Assembly: GCA_007135505.1 (NCBI GenBank)
Contig: SLIS01000262.1
Span: 1-5,716, forward strand
Direction of reading: 5' to 3'
From: Halovivax sp.
GTDB taxonomy: Archaea; Halobacteriota; Halobacteria; Halobacteriales; Natrialbaceae
Length of the DNA: 5,716 nucleotides
This document shows positions 3,988 to 5,716 of this stretch, piece by piece; position 1 is the first letter of the stretch; every line of letters starts with the position of its first letter. A program made the position numbers and the translations under genes. The notes under the pieces were generated by a model that saw only the letters and a program-made list of their open reading frames with translations, had not been told where the DNA came from and searched no databases.

Positions 3988-5716
3988 ATGTGTGGAATAT
4001 TCGGCTACGTGGGAGACGAACCGGCCGGACCCATCGTCTACGGTGGGCTCGAAACGCTCGAGTACCGCGGCTACGACTCGGCGGGCGTCGCCCTGCGATC
4101 GAGCGACGACGCGGCACTGACGGTCGCGAAGCGCGCCGGCGAGGTCGACGCGCTCACCGTGCCGCCGGCGACGGACGCGACCTGCGGGATCGGTCACACG
4201 CGTTGGTCGACCCACGGTGCCCCGACCGACGAAAACGCCCACCCGCATACCGACTGCACCGGTGACCTGGCCATCGTCCACAACGGCATCGTCGAGAACT
4301 ACGAGGCGTACAAAGAGGCCCTGCCCGACCACGAGTTCACCAGCGAAACCGACACGGAGGTCGTCGCGCACCTGCTCGAAGAGGCGTTCGACTCACACGC
4401 AGACGGGGGGTCGCACGCGGGCGAGAGGTCCGACACGAGTACGGAGACGGCGTCGTCGCACCGGTCGGACGGCGGGACCCCCGCGAAGCGGAGCGACGGC
4501 GCATCGACGACCGGCGACCCGGCCGGCAGCGCCGACGAACGGGGTGACGGTGTCGCGACCGCGCTCCGCCACGAGTTCGAGTCGGTCGTGAGCGACCTCG
4601 AAGGGAGCTACGCCGTCGCCGCCGTTCACGCGGACGCGGACTGCATCGTGGCGACCCGCCACGAGAGCCCGCTCGTCGTCGGCCACGGCGAGTCGGCCGC
4701 GTACCTCGCGAGCGACGTCCCGGCGCTCGTCGAGCACACCCGCGAGGTGACCTACCTCGAGGACGGCGACGTCGCCGTGCTCGAAGCCGGCGAGGTGACC
4801 ATCTATCGCGACGGTCAGCCGATCGAACCGGAGATCGCGACGATCGACTGGGACGCAGACGCCGCACAGAAGGGCGGGTACGAACACTACATGCGAAAGG
4901 AGATTCACGAGCAACCGTCGGCGCTCCGTCAGACGCTCAGCAACCGCGTCGACAACAACGCGGGAACGGCCACACTCGACGTCGACTTCCCGCAGGGCTA
5001 CCTGGATTCGGTCCAGGAGATCCAACTGCTCGCCTGCGGGACGTCGTACTACGCGGCCGAGTACGCGGCGAGCCTGTTCGAGTCGCTGGCCGAGGTCAGG
5101 GCGGCACCGATGACGGCGAGTGAGTACGCCTACAACGGCGGGCGCGATCCCTGGCGGACGCTGGCGATCGCCGTGACCCAGAGCGGCGAAACGGCCGACA
5201 CGCTGTCGGCGCTGCGGGAGGCCAGGGGAGCCGGCGCCCGGACGCTCGGCGTGACGAACACGCTCGGCAGTTCGGTGACCCGCGAGGCGGACGACGCACT
5301 GTTCATCCGCGCGGGTCCCGAGATCGGCGTCGCGGCGACGAAGACGTTCGCCTCGCAGGTGAGTACACTGGCGCTGCTGGCGATCGGCGTCGGCCGGGAG
5401 CGGGGGGCGCTCTCGGCGGCCGCCGCCAGGGAACACCTGGCGGACCTGACGGCCCTGCCGGGCGCCGTCCAGCAGGTCCTCGACCAGGAGGATCGAATCC
5501 GGGAGACGGCGGCGGCGTACGCCGCCTCCGACGCGTTCTTCTTCGTCGGCCGCTCGTTCGGCTATCCCGTCGCACTGGAGGGGGCGCTCAAGTTGAAGGA
5601 GATCTCCTACGACCACGCAGAGGGCTTCCCCGCGGGCGAACTCAAACACGGTCCCCTCGCACTGGTGACCGACGAGACGCCCGTCCTCGCCGTGCTGACC
5701 GAGGGCGCCGACCGCC
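3988..5716 (+). CDS. glmS: Glutamine--fructose-6-phosphate aminotransferase (isomerizing) GlmS, 3' end beyond window
   Basis: Cytoplasmic enzyme making glucosamine-6-P from fructose-6-P and glutamine, the committed step of amino-sugar synthesis. 576 codons are visible. The Ntn glutaminase domain starts MCGIFGYVG, with Cys2 as nucleophile after Met removal, which fixes the ATG. HTRWSTHG at 70-77, HNGIVENY at 98-105 and ETDTE at 120-124 are its glutamine-site motifs. First SIS domain: ACGTSYYAAEYA (349-360), TQSGETADT (397-405) and ATKTFASQ (450-457). Second SIS domain: FVGRSFGYPVALEGALKLKE (519-538) and GELKHGP (550-556); Lys535, Glu538 and His554 correspond to E. coli Lys485, Glu488 and His504 as I recall them. 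The remaining C-terminus, with the catalytic Lys near the end, is off-window. About 50 extra residues (~136-190) interrupt the glutaminase domain. It is second in an operon after the nucleotidyltransferase, with an SD at 3974-3981. Confidence 0.97.
   Translation, partial: MCGIFGYVGDEPAGPIVYGGLETLEYRGYDSAGVALRSSDDAALTVAKRAGEVDALTVPPATDATCGIGHTRWSTHGAPTDENAHPHTDCTGDLAIVHNGIVENYEAYKEALPDHEFTSETDTEVVAHLLEEAFDSHADGGSHAGERSDTSTETASSHRSDGGTPAKRSDGASTTGDPAGSADERGDGVATALRHEFESVVSDLEGSYAVAAVHADADCIVATRHESPLVVGHGESAAYLASDVPALVEHTREVTYLEDGDVAVLEAGEVTIYRDGQPIEPEIATIDWDADAAQKGGYEHYMRKEIHEQPSALRQTLSNRVDNNAGTATLDVDFPQGYLDSVQEIQLLACGTSYYAAEYAASLFESLAEVRAAPMTASEYAYNGGRDPWRTLAIAVTQSGETADTLSALREARGAGARTLGVTNTLGSSVTREADDALFIRAGPEIGVAATKTFASQVSTLALLAIGVGRERGALSAAAAREHLADLTALPGAVQQVLDQEDRIRETAAAYAASDAFFFVGRSFGYPVALEGALKLKEISYDHAEGFPAGELKHGPLALVTDETPVLAVLTEGADR
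4393..4557 (+). other. Low-complexity hydrophilic insertion in GlmS glutaminase domain (residues ~136-190)
   Basis: Between the helix TDTEVVAHLLEEAF and the conserved DLEGSYAV segment lie about 50 residues rich in Ser, Asp, Gly, Thr, Arg and His. RSD recurs at 147-149, 159-161 and 168-170, and SH at 136-137, 142-143 and 157-158. Ordinary GlmS has only a short loop here. Catalytic residues downstream are shifted about 50 positions against E. coli numbering, while those upstream match, so this is a net insertion. The frame stays open, and motifs on both sides are intact, so the enzyme is probably functional. Confidence 0.75.

Noticed and set aside
2714..4117. 467-codon open frame on the minus strand opposite the second nucleotidyltransferase and start of glmS
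   Set aside because: It is Arg/Asp/Val-rich with no family motif and lies wholly antisense to genes with clear motifs. Such long antisense frames are typical of G+C-rich codon bias.
4393..5649. 418-codon minus-strand open frame opposite glmS
   Set aside because: It has arginine-rich random composition and no recognisable domain; GlmS motifs on the plus strand explain this DNA.

Overview
The window looks like chromosomal DNA of a halophilic archaeon (class Halobacteria). The evidence is a very high G+C content, Asp/Glu-rich proteins with few lysines, and strong GTC/GAC/CGA codon bias. Start codons appear leaderless, with a TATA-like box about 25-31 bp upstream. By eye I found no CTAG tetranucleotide. 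No mobile element, CRISPR, tRNA or rRNA was found.

Layout: four protein genes in two divergent pairs around a 430-bp intergenic region. On the minus strand, reading leftward from 2358, are glmU (1054-2358) and then glmM (953 to beyond the left edge). On the plus strand, reading rightward, are a second glmU-like sugar nucleotidyltransferase with a left-handed beta-helix tail (2789-3985) and then glmS (3988 to beyond the right edge). The two nucleotidyltransferases are paralogs placed head to head.

Together the genes encode the complete de novo route to UDP-N-acetylhexosamine. GlmS makes glucosamine-6-P from fructose-6-P and glutamine, GlmM converts it to glucosamine-1-P, and archaeal-type GlmU acetylates it and transfers the nucleotide. 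The second nucleotidyltransferase probably activates another sugar-1-phosphate, or the same one with another nucleotide. The likely use is S-layer and archaellin N-glycosylation and other surface glycans.

I do not see a radically new system. The points most worth a second look are: (1) the unusually structured divergent intergenic region, with about three tandem 30-bp units and two strong palindromes (12 bp and 15 bp); (2) low-complexity hydrophilic insertions in GlmM, GlmU and GlmS, including about 50 residues inside the GlmS glutaminase domain and a 19-residue tandem duplication in GlmU; (3) two lysine positions of the archaeal GlmU acetyltransferase site replaced by Ala and Arg; (4) the uncertain substrate of the second nucleotidyltransferase.
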